DNA of 12,853 nt from Vulcanimicrobiota bacterium. Lineage in GTDB: Bacteria; Vulcanimicrobiota; Xenobia; Xenobiales; JADMJV01. The notes beneath the pieces are model-generated. The model saw only the letters and a list, made by a program, of their open reading frames with translations. It did no database searches and was not told the origin of the DNA. A program made the translations under genes and the position numbers. The DNA lies in NCBI GenBank assembly GCA_023447635.1, contig JAEXNA010000126.1, forward strand, positions 1 through 12,853. Reading direction: 5' to 3'. Within the stretch, counting starts at the first letter, position 1. Each line of letters starts with the position of its first letter. Shown here piece by piece: positions 5,468 through 12,853 of this stretch.

Positions 5468-7144
5468 CTAGGGAACGGTGCTCACAATCGTGACGGTAGC
5501 GCCGTTGAATGCCGTGGGCTCGGCGGGGAGGGTGAGATCATTGCTGTAGAAGTCATCGAACACCGCCGTTCCGGTGACACCGTCATCGGCATAAGCCTGG
5601 AATCCGTCGGGGAACATGAATTCGTAGAGGTATTCCAGTTCGACCCCAGTGGACTCGGTCCAGTCCAGGCTGATGAACGGGGTGATGTCTTGAACGACCC
5701 CGTTACCGTAGTTCAGTAGTGTCCGCACGCGGAAGATTTCGCCGCTGCTAACCTGGGTCGTCGAGGGGACCACGTCGACCGTGTAGCTGGTGTCGTTGGT
5801 GTTGATGGCCGTGATCGTCGTGGTTACGTTGGTGTCGACGACCGAGACGGTGAAGGTGGCGGACTGGCTGTCGCTGCCGGTGAACTGAAGGCGTCCGTTC
5901 TCGGTGACGTTGAGGGCGGCGTTGCTCGGCGTCGACAGTTCGACCCGGTAGCCGTAGTAGGCGCCGTTGATGAAGTCGTTAGTGAAGGTCGACTGGGTTT
6001 CTCCATTGGACAGGGTCACTACAAACAGCGGCGGCACGATGGCACCGGTCGGGAAACGCAGGGTGTTGCCACCAGCGGCGTTCACGGAGACGACGAAGAC
6101 GTCGCCGACGGTCACGTCGACGGTATCGGTCACGGTGGTGTTACCAGTGTTGTAACTGGCGACGACGACGGCGGTGGTGTTGTCGATGGCGGTGGTGTCT
6201 ACCAGGACAACTCCGGTCTGGTTGTTGACGGTGATGCCGGCAACGGGCGCCTGCAGGGTGTAGGTGACGTTACCGGTGACGTCGACGGGGGTTCCGCCGG
6301 CGGGGGTAAAGGTGGCCGTCAGGGGGGCCGATTCTGTTTGGCGGGCAACGGTCAGGGTCGAGGGGGACACGGTCAGGGTGTCCACAGCGACCTCGCCGCC
6401 GATCACGGTGACGGTGCTGGTGGCGACCACTTCGCTGCCGTTGATGGTGTAGGCGGCGGTGATGGTAGCGTTACCGTTGCTGACGGCCTGGACCACGCCG
6501 CTGTCGCTGACGGTGGCCACTTCGGTGTCGCTGCTGCTGAACTCGGCGCTAGCGGCGTAGGTGTTCGAGGGGAAAGCGACGGACTGGCCGTTGCTGAAGT
6601 TTCCGACCAGGGTCAGCTGAGCGCTGTCGGTGCCGCCTTCGGCCAGGCTCAGAGCGAGCGTGGCGGGGGAGACTCCGAGGGAGTCGAAGGTGATGGCGGT
6701 AGGGGTGCCCAGGTCGACCGGGGTGGTGGCGCCGATGGCCACTTCGAAGGTTCCGGTGAAGGTGGCCAGAGGGGCGCCGCCGGCGCCGTAGGCGGTCACG
6801 CGAACGAAGACAGCGCTGGCGGGCACACCGGTGATGGTGACCTGGTTGGCGTAAGCGACGGTGTCTTCGTGGACCAGGTCGGTGTCGCTACCGCTGGTGG
6901 TGCTGAAGAATTCGAACTGCAGGGTGGTGGTGCCGATGGGCACGATACCGGCCTGCTGAGCGTTGGCTTGCTGCTGCTGGAACTGGAAGGTCAGGTTGCC
7001 GGTGTTGGGCGAGGCGGGCGGCAGGTTGTTGTAGACGTACTCGTCTCGGCTGTCGCCACAGCCCACGGCGAAGAGGGCCACCAGGCTGATCATGAGCATG
7101 ACCAGGCCGGACGGCTTCTTGGTGGATGTTGGAGAATTGAACAT
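5468..7144 (-). CDS. Big_2-domain lipoprotein, paralogue 2
   Basis: This 558-residue predicted lipoprotein has its lipid Cys at C29 (LFAVGCG) after a signal peptide with a Lys-Lys n-region. The N-terminal domain spans about 36-148, a Big_2 domain about 152-248 (SSSDTEVATVSDSGVVQAV), a second Ig-like domain about 254-346, and two diverged beta domains about 348-452 and 453-555. The last contains NYGNGVVQDITPFISLDW, shared nearly unchanged with paralogue 1. The signal peptide and first domain are almost identical to paralogue 3, while the first Big_2 domain is its own variant. The ATG at 7144 is chosen because the frame above it (to 7231) is not conserved among copies. There is no Shine-Dalgarno. 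It has its own promoter-like block and terminator. Function is unknown. Confidence 0.85.
   Translation of the reverse strand: MFNSPTSTKKPSGLVMLMISLVALFAVGCGDSRDEYVYNNLPPASPNTGNLTFQFQQQQANAQQAGIVPIGTTTLQFEFFSTTSGSDTDLVHEDTVAYANQVTITGVPASAVFVRVTAYGAGGAPLATFTGTFEVAIGATTPVDLGTPTAITFDSLGVSPATLALSLAEGGTDSAQLTLVGNFSNGQSVAFPSNTYAASAEFSSSDTEVATVSDSGVVQAVSNGNATITAAYTINGSEVVATSTVTVIGGEVAVDTLTVSPSTLTVARQTESAPLTATFTPAGGTPVDVTGNVTYTLQAPVAGITVNNQTGVVLVDTTAIDNTTAVVVASYNTGNTTVTDTVDVTVGDVFVVSVNAAGGNTLRFPTGAIVPPLFVVTLSNGETQSTFTNDFINGAYYGYRVELSTPSNAALNVTENGRLQFTGSDSQSATFTVSVVDTNVTTTITAINTNDTSYTVDVVPSTTQVSSGEIFRVRTLLNYGNGVVQDITPFISLDWTESTGVELEYLYEFMFPDGFQAYADDGVTGTAVFDDFYSNDLTLPAEPTAFNGATVTIVSTVP
6707..6779 (-). 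repeat. 73-base perfect repeat, copy in paralogue 2
   Basis: This segment is identical to 8545-8617 in paralogue 3 and encodes the end of the N-terminal domain (around residues 123-146). Paralogue 1 differs here at several sites. It marks the shared 5' part of copies 2 and 3. Confidence 0.88.
7047..7129 (-). repeat. 83-base perfect repeat over signal peptide, paralogue 2
   Basis: This segment is identical to 8885-8967 in paralogue 3 and covers the signal peptide and lipid Cys region (about residues 6-33). Paralogue 1 has a different signal peptide sequence. Confidence 0.9.
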
Positions 7145-7180
7145 CGCGCAGACTACGAGGGGCGTCGTTGGTTTCCCCCC
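7145..7180 (-). promoter_or_regulatory. Promoter-like block directly before paralogue 2 ATG
   Basis: In - strand sense: GGGGGGAAA, a spacer, then CGTAGTCT-GCGCG and the ATG. The distance from the last G of the G-run to TAGTCT is 19 bases, the same as in paralogue 1. TAGTCT ends five bases before the ATG, as expected for a leaderless transcript. Confidence 0.5.
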
Positions 7181-7238
7181 TGAGTAGAGGCGGAACGTCT
7201 CCCCCTCCAACTGCTCCCCCCTCCAACCCATCTTCCGG

Positions 7239-7268
7239 AAAAGAAAAGGCCCGCCTGGAGAGGCGGGC
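7239..7268 (-). terminator. Rho-independent terminator of lipoprotein paralogue 3
   Basis: GCCCGCCT (7249-7256) and AGGCGGGC (7261-7268) form a GC-rich 8-base stem with a 4-base loop. In - strand sense it is followed by CTTTTCTTTT. It lies just after the stop of paralogue 3 at 7294, so paralogues 3 and 2 are probably transcribed separately. Confidence 0.85.
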
Positions 7269-7293
7269 TCTGGGTTGAGGGAAGGCCTCCGGT

Positions 7294-8982
7294 CTAAGGG
7301 CTGACGTTGATGACGGCGGGCGGGCCGGCCTGCAGTTCGCCGCCGATGTGGAGGTAGAGGAAGCTCAAGTTGTCCGGGTCGAGCAGGCCGATATTAGCCA
7401 CACCGGGACCGGTGGGGTGGAAGACCGCCGAAGCATCTCGGAGGCCGGTTCCGTTGGGGAGCACATCGCCGGTAGCCGTGCTTCCGGGAAGTAGAGCGAC
7501 CTGGTTGAAGGCAATGATGAGCCCGTAGAGGCCGAGGTCCTGCGTCGTTCCGTTTTCGTAGTCGAGCACGAAGTCGAGGGTCACGTTGTTCCCGACCGTG
7601 GTCTGGGTGGTCGAGGGGACGATCCGCAGGGTGGTGCTGTCGACATCGAGGCTGGTGGCCTGGAAGGTGGTCACCTGTTCGTCAACGTTGATGGTGATGG
7701 TCGCGGTCTGATTGCCGGCGTCTTCCTGGAAGATGAGGGCGCCCTGGGTGATGTTGATCGCAGCCGGGTTCGAGCTGGTGAACTCGAAGGTGAACGGGGG
7801 CTGGCTGCTGGTGAAGGGGAGGTAGGGAACGGTCGAAGCGTTGGACAGTTCGAGGATGAGGATGGGGGCCAGGAAGGAGCCTTCGGGAAGGGTGATGTCG
7901 CCATCAGGGGCGATCTGGTAAGACAGCACCCTGAGAGGACCCACGGTGACCGACACGGTGTCGTTGACGCTGTTGCCGCTCGGCGTGGTGTAGGTTCCGA
8001 CGACGGTCGCGGTGGTGCCGTTGGCGGTTCCTTCGGCGACGCTGACACTGCCGGTCGTGTTTTCTACCTGAATCCCGCCGACTTCGGCCTGCAGGGTGTA
8101 GGTGACGTTGCCGGTGACGTCCACCGGGGTGCCGCCGGCGGCGCTGAACTGGGCCGTGAGAGCGCCCGAGGTAGAGCCGTCAGGGATGATCAGGGAGGAA
8201 GGGGTGACACTCAGGGTGTCGATGTCGACGATGCCGCCACTGACGGTGACCGTGGTGGTGGCGCTCTGCTCGACACCGTTGAGGGTGTAGGTGGCGGTGA
8301 TGTCCGCTTCGCCGTTGCCGACGGCCTGGACCACGCCGCTGCTGCTGACGGTGGCCACTTCGGTGTCGCTGCTGGCGAAGTCGGCGTTAGCGGTGTAGGT
8401 GTTGGAGGGGAACGCGACGGTCTGGCCGTTGCTGAAGTTTCCGACCAGAGTTAGCTGGGCGCTGTCGGTGCCGCCTTCGGCCAGGCTCAGGGCGAGCGTG
8501 CTAGGCGAGACGGTCAGCGAGTCGAAGGTGACGGCGGTGGGGGCGCCCAGGTCGACCGGGGTGGTGGCGCCGATGGCCACTTCGAAGGTTCCGGTGAAGG
8601 TGGCCAGAGGGGCGCCGTTCGCGCCATAGGCAGTCACGCGGACGAAGACGGCGCTGGCCGGCACACCGCTGATGGTGACCTGGTTGGCGTAAGCGACGGT
8701 GTCTTCGTGGACCAGGTCAGTGTCGCTACCGCTGGCGGTGCTGAAGAATTCGAACTGCAGGGTGGTGGTGCCGACGGGCACGATACCGGCCTGCTGGGCG
8801 TTGGCTTGCTGCTGCTGGAACTGGAAGGTGAGGTTACCGGTGTTGGGTGAGGCGGGCGGGTTGCCGTTGTAGACGTACTCGTCACGGCTGTCGCCACAGC
8901 CCACGGCGAAGAGGGCCACCAGGCTGATCATGAGCATGACCAGGCCGGACGGCTTCTTGGTGGATGTGAGGGGATTGTACAT
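7294..8982 (-). CDS. Big_2-domain lipoprotein, paralogue 3 (mosaic)
   Basis: This 562-residue predicted lipoprotein has lipid Cys C29 (LFAVGCG), the conserved N-terminal domain (about 36-148), a Big_2 domain (about 152-247), a second Ig-like domain, and two C-terminal beta domains that differ strongly from the other copies (it lacks the VF(V/I)VSV and SLDW stretches of copies 1 and 2). Its sequence is mosaic. The 5' part up to residue about 146 follows paralogue 2, while the first Big_2 domain follows paralogue 1, with long identical DNA stretches in both. The ATG at 8982 is the point from which all copies align; the frame above it (to 9057) is not conserved. There is no Shine-Dalgarno, and it has its own promoter-like block and terminator. 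It is divergent from the FG-GAP lipoprotein gene. Function is unknown. Confidence 0.85.
   Translation of the reverse strand: MYNPLTSTKKPSGLVMLMISLVALFAVGCGDSRDEYVYNGNPPASPNTGNLTFQFQQQQANAQQAGIVPVGTTTLQFEFFSTASGSDTDLVHEDTVAYANQVTISGVPASAVFVRVTAYGANGAPLATFTGTFEVAIGATTPVDLGAPTAVTFDSLTVSPSTLALSLAEGGTDSAQLTLVGNFSNGQTVAFPSNTYTANADFASSDTEVATVSSSGVVQAVGNGEADITATYTLNGVEQSATTTVTVSGGIVDIDTLSVTPSSLIIPDGSTSGALTAQFSAAGGTPVDVTGNVTYTLQAEVGGIQVENTTGSVSVAEGTANGTTATVVGTYTTPSGNSVNDTVSVTVGPLRVLSYQIAPDGDITLPEGSFLAPILILELSNASTVPYLPFTSSQPPFTFEFTSSNPAAINITQGALIFQEDAGNQTATITINVDEQVTTFQATSLDVDSTTLRIVPSTTQTTVGNNVTLDFVLDYENGTTQDLGLYGLIIAFNQVALLPGSTATGDVLPNGTGLRDASAVFHPTGPGVANIGLLDPDNLSFLYLHIGGELQAGPPAVINVSP
8241..8355 (-). 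repeat. 115-base perfect repeat, copy in paralogue 3
   Basis: Identical to 4600-4714 in paralogue 1. A further 43-base identity with paralogue 1 (8504-8546 versus 4863-4905) lies at the start of the same Big_2 domain, so most of that domain shares ancestry with copy 1. Confidence 0.9.
8545..8617 (-). repeat. 73-base perfect repeat, copy in paralogue 3
   Basis: Identical to 6707-6779 in paralogue 2. Its lower-coordinate end touches the end of the paralogue-1-like segment at 8546, which places a mosaic breakpoint at the boundary between the N-terminal domain and the first Big_2 domain. Confidence 0.88.
8885..8967 (-). repeat. 83-base perfect repeat over signal peptide, paralogue 3
   Basis: Identical to 7047-7129 in paralogue 2, covering the signal peptide and lipid Cys region. 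Confidence 0.9.
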
Positions 8983-9017
8983 CGCCCATATTACGGGGCC
9001 GTGAGACCGTTCCCCCC
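8983..9017 (-). promoter_or_regulatory. Promoter-like block directly before paralogue 3 ATG
   Basis: In - strand sense: GGGGGGAA, a spacer, then CCCCG-TAATAT-GGGCG and the ATG. TAATAT is a good -10 box five bases before the ATG. The distance from the G-run to it is 18 bases against 19 in the other two copies. The remaining divergent gap (9018-9144) has a TTGAAC at 9107-9112 that might be a -35 for the + strand gene, but no well-spaced -10. Confidence 0.5.
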
Positions 9018-9144
9018 TGGAAGGGGGATGGGAGTGGTGGCGCGAGGACGCCGTCAAATGCGCTGCAGGAAGCGGCCTGGCAAGGGAACGGCGGCCCGGG
9101 CGGGGCTTGAACGAACTTCCATGGCCTAACTCGAAGGCGCGCCG

Positions 9145-11496
9145 ATGAGCGTCGCGAATCGCGCTTTCACTATGAACAGGTCATATTTTTTCTCCTTGCT
9201 TTGGACTCTGCTTTTCTGCCTCGCTGGCTGCGGGGGCGGCGGGAACGACGCTGTGGGGGGAGGGGACTTCCCTCTCCCCTCGCAAAGCACGGCCACCGTC
9301 CGGCTGCAAAGCACGCTGCAGCGAGCTATTCCAACGAACGTCACGACGCTGCGTCTCAGCGGTTTCGATAGCGCGGGGGCGCTGCGGTTCGGTCCGCAGG
9401 CGCGGGACAAGGCGCCCGTGCTGGATTTCCCCGGAGTGCCGCTAACCGTCACGCGGATCCAGGTAGAGTATCTCGAAAACGAGGCGATTGTTGGGCTGGC
9501 CGTCAGCGAGGTCGACCTGCGAGCGGGCGAGGTCGCCCTGCTGAGCAATCTCGATTTTACCGATGTCGAGCAGCAGATCGTTTCCCTGCGCGTGGTGCCC
9601 GTGTCGTTGTTGCTGACTCGCGGTTCGCAGGGTCGTCTGAAGGCCGAGGGTGTTTTCGCGGACGGGTCGGCCTTGGATTTGACCAGCCTGGTGCTATGGA
9701 GTTCTGACCAGGGGGTGGTCAGGATCGACGAGGATGGCGCTGTCTCGGCGATCGAGGTGGGCATTTCCCGAGTTGCTGCGACTTATGGGGCCCTCTCGGC
9801 TCAGGGTAGCGTGGTGGTGACCGAGGCAACCGTGACCGGAATCTCTCTAGAGCCGGGAGCGGTAACTCTGCCGCTGGGGCTGAGCCAGAACCTGTCGGTT
9901 CAGGCCCGTTTTTCTGACGAGAGCACGACCGACGTCACCACGCAGGCCGCCTTCACCTCGAGTTCAAGCGCCATCTCGGTGACGGCTTCGGGAAGAATTA
10001 CCGCGAGCTCCCTGGGCACGGCGACGGTCAGCGCGACCTATCAGGGATTTGCGGCTTCGACCTCCGTCACCGCTAGCGCGGCGACACTGCAGAGTTTGAC
10101 GGTGACGCCCTCGTCTCTGACCCTGCCGGCAGGGCTGACAGGAAGGTTGTCCTACCAGGGTGTGCTGAGTGATGGTGAGGCAAGCTACCCAACCGTCGCC
10201 TGGGAAAGCTCTTCCCCCTCCGTCGTCTCCATCGACGGCGAGGGAAATGTGGTTGCTCTTCAGCCAGGTGAGGCGACGATCACGGCTTCGAGCGGCGCCG
10301 TTTCGAGCACGGCTACCGTCACGGTCGGAGCCGCCGAGTTCGCCTTGCTCGAGGAGGTTCCGCTCGGACTGCGAGGCGATGAGATTGTCGCGTCGGACCT
10401 GGATGGCAACGGGCGCGAAGACTACGTCATCTCTGGTCGGGTGGACCACAACGGTCAGAGATACCCGGGGATGCAGATCGGTCGTTTGGGGGAAGGCGAG
10501 CCTCAGGTGCAGGTCGTGCGCTCGGGAACCTCCGTCTCCCGATTGGCCTCAGACCACTCTCCCGTTCTGGGAAGGCCCTGGGTCGGAAAGCTTCCGGGGG
10601 ACAGCGAGTCCAGCATCGTGGCTCAGCAGCTTATCAGCTCCTTCGGTACCGATAAGCCGCTTCGTCTTTACCCCCTTTCCGGAGGACCGAGCCAGGGCTA
10701 CTCGCCGCTGGCTTTCCCTGCCTATGCTCTTCCGTTGGTCCCTCCTAACTATGTCAACCCGGATACGGTGTCGGGTGGTCAGCAGTTCGTTTTCGCGAAC
10801 CTGGGTGGTGAGGAGGGTTCGTCTCTGCTTGCCTTAGCTCGTTCCGTTCGGGGCACCGAGACGGAGGTTTTCGCACTGACGGCGTCCCCGGGAGCTTCTC
10901 CGGTTCGACAAGCGGCGAAGCTGGCGGTCGACCTGGCCAGCGGGGCCGGTTTTTGGGGGGCGACCAACGGGCTGGTCGCGGGAGACTTCGACGAGGACGG
11001 GCTCGACGATCTGCTGACTTACCATCCTTTGGGTGAAGGCACCTCGTTTCATCGCAACGACGGCGGCGGGAGCTTCACCCGGTCGGCCTCTTCAGCCCGT
11101 ATGGGGGAGACCAACTACGTCAGAGATGCTGACGGGGATGGTCATCTGGATCTTCTTTCGGTCGAGCTTTTTTCGGCCTCCTACAGCCTGATTCTGAGTT
11201 TGGGCGACGGAGAGGGAGGCTTCTCGACGGGAAGCACGGTGGGCAGCTTCGGGCTTACACCTTCTGTAGCGCTGGCCGACTTCGACGGGGACGGCGATGA
11301 AGATGTCGTGTTCGCGACCTCGAGAGGCGTGCGGATGATCCCCTACGGCCCTGGTGGCTTCGTCTCGCGGCCAATCTCCTTTCTCGAGGGGCCGGGGGGA
11401 GCGGTCGCCGCTCTGGATTGGGACGGCGACGGGAAGAAGGATGCCCTGGTGGTCGACGGCACGACACTGAAGGTCTACCGGAATGTGATGCCCTGA
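9145..11496 (+). CDS. Large Big_2 / FG-GAP (VCBS) lipoprotein
   Basis: This 783-residue protein begins with a signal peptide and a canonical lipobox LAGC (lipid Cys C29) followed by a Gly-rich spacer. After an N-terminal beta-rich region come three Big_2-type Ig-like domains at about 145-226, 229-310 and 315-395. A propeller-like half with five calcium-loop motifs of D-x-D-x-(D/N)-G type follows: D418, D614, D661, D712 and D758 begin them, as in FG-GAP/VCBS repeats. Such domains bind ligands or carbohydrate at the cell surface. Only five loops are spread over about 360 residues, so some blades have degenerate loops. ATG 9145 has a weak AAGG eight bases upstream; ATG 9172 (M10) is also possible and keeps the signal peptide. 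It is divergent from paralogue 3 and convergent with paralogue 4, and splits the paralogue array. Substrate unknown. Confidence 0.9.
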   Translation: MSVANRAFTMNRSYFFSLLWTLLFCLAGCGGGGNDAVGGGDFPLPSQSTATVRLQSTLQRAIPTNVTTLRLSGFDSAGALRFGPQARDKAPVLDFPGVPLTVTRIQVEYLENEAIVGLAVSEVDLRAGEVALLSNLDFTDVEQQIVSLRVVPVSLLLTRGSQGRLKAEGVFADGSALDLTSLVLWSSDQGVVRIDEDGAVSAIEVGISRVAATYGALSAQGSVVVTEATVTGISLEPGAVTLPLGLSQNLSVQARFSDESTTDVTTQAAFTSSSSAISVTASGRITASSLGTATVSATYQGFAASTSVTASAATLQSLTVTPSSLTLPAGLTGRLSYQGVLSDGEASYPTVAWESSSPSVVSIDGEGNVVALQPGEATITASSGAVSSTATVTVGAAEFALLEEVPLGLRGDEIVASDLDGNGREDYVISGRVDHNGQRYPGMQIGRLGEGEPQVQVVRSGTSVSRLASDHSPVLGRPWVGKLPGDSESSIVAQQLISSFGTDKPLRLYPLSGGPSQGYSPLAFPAYALPLVPPNYVNPDTVSGGQQFVFANLGGEEGSSLLALARSVRGTETEVFALTASPGASPVRQAAKLAVDLASGAGFWGATNGLVAGDFDEDGLDDLLTYHPLGEGTSFHRNDGGGSFTRSASSARMGETNYVRDADGDGHLDLLSVELFSASYSLILSLGDGEGGFSTGSTVGSFGLTPSVALADFDGDGDEDVVFATSRGVRMIPYGPGGFVSRPISFLEGPGGAVAALDWDGDGKKDALVVDGTTLKVYRNVMP

Positions 11497-11511
11497 GCGG
11501 TCACGTGATCT

Positions 11512-11548
11512 AAAAAAAAGACCCGCCCTCTCGGGCGGGTCTTTTTTT
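11512..11548. terminator. Bidirectional rho-independent terminator
   Basis: A-run plus GACCCGCCC pairs with GGGCGGGTC plus T-run: a perfect 16-base stem (11513-11528 with 11533-11548) around TCTC. T-tracts follow the GC stem on both strands, so it serves both the FG-GAP lipoprotein gene (+) and paralogue 4 (-), which converge here. Confidence 0.95.
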
Positions 11549-11565
11549 ATTTCCTCGGGACGAAC

Positions 11566-12853
11566 TTACTGGCCGTTAGGCTGGCCCGTGACGGTGATGG
11601 TCGCGGTCTGACCGACGGTGGGCGTACCACCGAGGGTGAAGAAAGGCGAACCGGTGCTGCCGCCGCTGGAGAGCACAGTCGTGCCCGGCGCAATAGCGGT
11701 GAAGCTTGCAGTGAAGGTCTCGAAGTCGAAGCCGAAGTCCAGGATGTCCGGGGTGGCAACGGGCTGCGAGAACAGGGTGATGTCCTGCGTCACGTTGCTT
11801 CCCGAGCCGCCGTAGTTGATGACGATAGTGTAGGTACCTTCGTCGTCGACTTCGAGGGTGGTGGGGGTGGCCGTGACGTCGACGCTGTAGGTGTCGACAT
11901 CGAGGTTCGTGACCGTCAACGTCTCGGTGAAGTTACCGTTGGCAGCAGTGAAGTTGCCGATGGTCGCGGTGACCGTAGCGGTGGTGTTGCCGGTGGTATC
12001 GTTCAAGGCCAGATTGCCATTGACGACGGTGACCGCGGTGGTGTTCGAGGAAGTCAAGGTGACGTCGTAGGTCGTGTTGCTGAGCGACTGGATGCTGGTG
12101 AACACATCACTGTTGCCGTCGGAGAGTTCAGCGACGAAGAACGGGGTGAAGGTCGTTCCGCTAGGGAAGCGATAAACGCTGCCACTGAGGGTGGACACGT
12201 CTAGGATGAAGACCTGGCCAACGGTGACGTTGACGGTGTCGCTGACGGTGACGTTGCCGGTGGTATAAGTACCGGTGACGGTAGCGGTGGTGCCAGCGGT
12301 GACGTTGGCGGCCACCACAACCTGGTTGGTCTCGTTATCCACCGTGATGCCGGCAGCGCTCGAGGTGTAGGTAACGTTGCTGCTGACATCGGCCGTGGTG
12401 TTGCTGCCGGCGGCCGTGAAGGTCGCGGTCAGGTTCGCCGAGCTGCTGCCTGCGGGCAGGGTTAGGGTGGAAGGGGTGATCTCCAGGGTGTTGACGTTGA
12501 CGATACCGCCAGTGACGGTGACCGTGGTGGTGTCGGTACGGGAGATCCCGTTGAGCGAGTACTCGGTGGTGATCACGGCGGTACCGTTGCTCACGGCCTC
12601 GATCAGGCCGGTGGTGCTGACGGCAGCGACGGCAGGGTTGCTGCTGGTGAACTCTGCGTTGGCGGCGAAGCTGCTGGCAGGGAACGTGACCGACTGAACG
12701 TTGCTGAAGTTACCGACGATGGTCAGCTGGGCGCTGTCGTTGCCGTTAGTGCCCAGGGTCAGGGTCACGGCGTCGGGAGAGACGCCGATGGAGTCGAAGG
12801 TCACCGCCGTAGGGGTCGACAGGTCGACGGGTACGGTGGCGCCGGCGATCACC
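11566..12853 (-). CDS. Big_2-domain lipoprotein, paralogue 4 (5' end outside window)
   Basis: The visible 428 C-terminal residues match paralogues 1-3 from near the end of their N-terminal domain (GATVPVDLSTPTAVTFDS corresponds to GATTPVDL.APTAVTFDS). The frame is open to the window edge, so the signal peptide and first domain lie beyond it. A Big_2 domain (SSNPAVAAVSTTGLIEAVSNGTAVIT pattern), a second Ig-like domain and two diverged beta domains (VFILDV, then INYGGSGSNVTQDITLF) follow. It is the most diverged of the four and shows no long DNA identity to the others by eye. It is very rich in Thr, Val and Asn. It is convergent with the FG-GAP lipoprotein gene and shares its bidirectional terminator. 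Function is unknown. Confidence 0.85.
   Translation of the reverse strand, partial: VIAGATVPVDLSTPTAVTFDSIGVSPDAVTLTLGTNGNDSAQLTIVGNFSNVQSVTFPASSFAANAEFTSSNPAVAAVSTTGLIEAVSNGTAVITTEYSLNGISRTDTTTVTVTGGIVNVNTLEITPSTLTLPAGSSSANLTATFTAAGSNTTADVSSNVTYTSSAAGITVDNETNQVVVAANVTAGTTATVTGTYTTGNVTVSDTVNVTVGQVFILDVSTLSGSVYRFPSGTTFTPFFVAELSDGNSDVFTSIQSLSNTTYDVTLTSSNTTAVTVVNGNLALNDTTGNTTATVTATIGNFTAANGNFTETLTVTNLDVDTYSVDVTATPTTLEVDDEGTYTIVINYGGSGSNVTQDITLFSQPVATPDILDFGFDFETFTASFTAIAPGTTVLSSGGSTGSPFFTLGGTPTVGQTATITVTGQPNGQ

Noticed and set aside
7145..7180. ECF sigma-factor promoter reading (GAAAC ... CGTA)
   Set aside because: The bases fit, but the gap between the two elements is 13 in all three copies, against about 16-17 in known ECF promoters. 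The leaderless TANNNT reading fits better.
3653..12853. Diversity-generating retroelement or CRISPR-like array
   Set aside because: No reverse transcriptase, template repeat or adenine-biased variation is seen. The repeats are gene-length paralogues, not short spaced units.

Overview
This is a GC-rich bacterial chromosomal window with a housekeeping-like left third and a right two thirds taken up by large secreted or surface lipoproteins. I see no transposase, integrase, phage gene, tRNA, rRNA or CRISPR array. Lipoprotein signal peptides ending in G-C-G suggest a diderm with many exported proteins. I cannot place the lineage from sequence alone. No gene-free stretch exceeds 300 bases; the longest (1971-2188, 218 bases) holds inverted repeats and no gene.

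Left region (1-1970). Three genes on the + strand look like one unit: a Kbp/YgaU-like BON-LysM protein, a 75-residue protein with a compact Cys/His cluster, and a stand-alone BON-domain protein that is a paralogue of the first protein's N-terminus. An Lrp/AsnC-family regulator follows on the same strand. A 70-residue protein with two predicted membrane helices faces them on the - strand, with a hairpin just before its ribosome binding site.

Middle (2189-3582). A two-gene - strand unit encodes a secreted CAP/SCP-domain protein and an extended short-chain dehydrogenase/reductase. The two are joined by a 4-base GTGA stop/start overlap.

Right region (3653-12853). Four paralogous - strand genes encode lipoproteins of about 560 residues, rich in Thr, Val and Asn, with bacterial Ig-like (Big_2-type) domains; the fourth runs off the window. 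A larger + strand lipoprotein lies between the third and fourth. It has three Big_2-type domains followed by a calcium-binding FG-GAP/VCBS-type propeller. Each complete paralogue has its own rho-independent terminator. Each start codon has no Shine-Dalgarno sequence but is preceded by a shared promoter-like block, which suggests leaderless transcripts from individually expressed genes.

The most interesting result is that the three complete paralogues are mosaics. Copies 2 and 3 are near-identical in the signal peptide and first domain. Copies 1 and 3 are near-identical in the first Big_2 domain, including a 115-base perfect match. Copies 1 and 2 resemble each other most at the C-terminus. One breakpoint falls on a domain boundary. 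This looks like gene conversion or unequal recombination acting on a domain-modular family of surface proteins with divergent outer domains.
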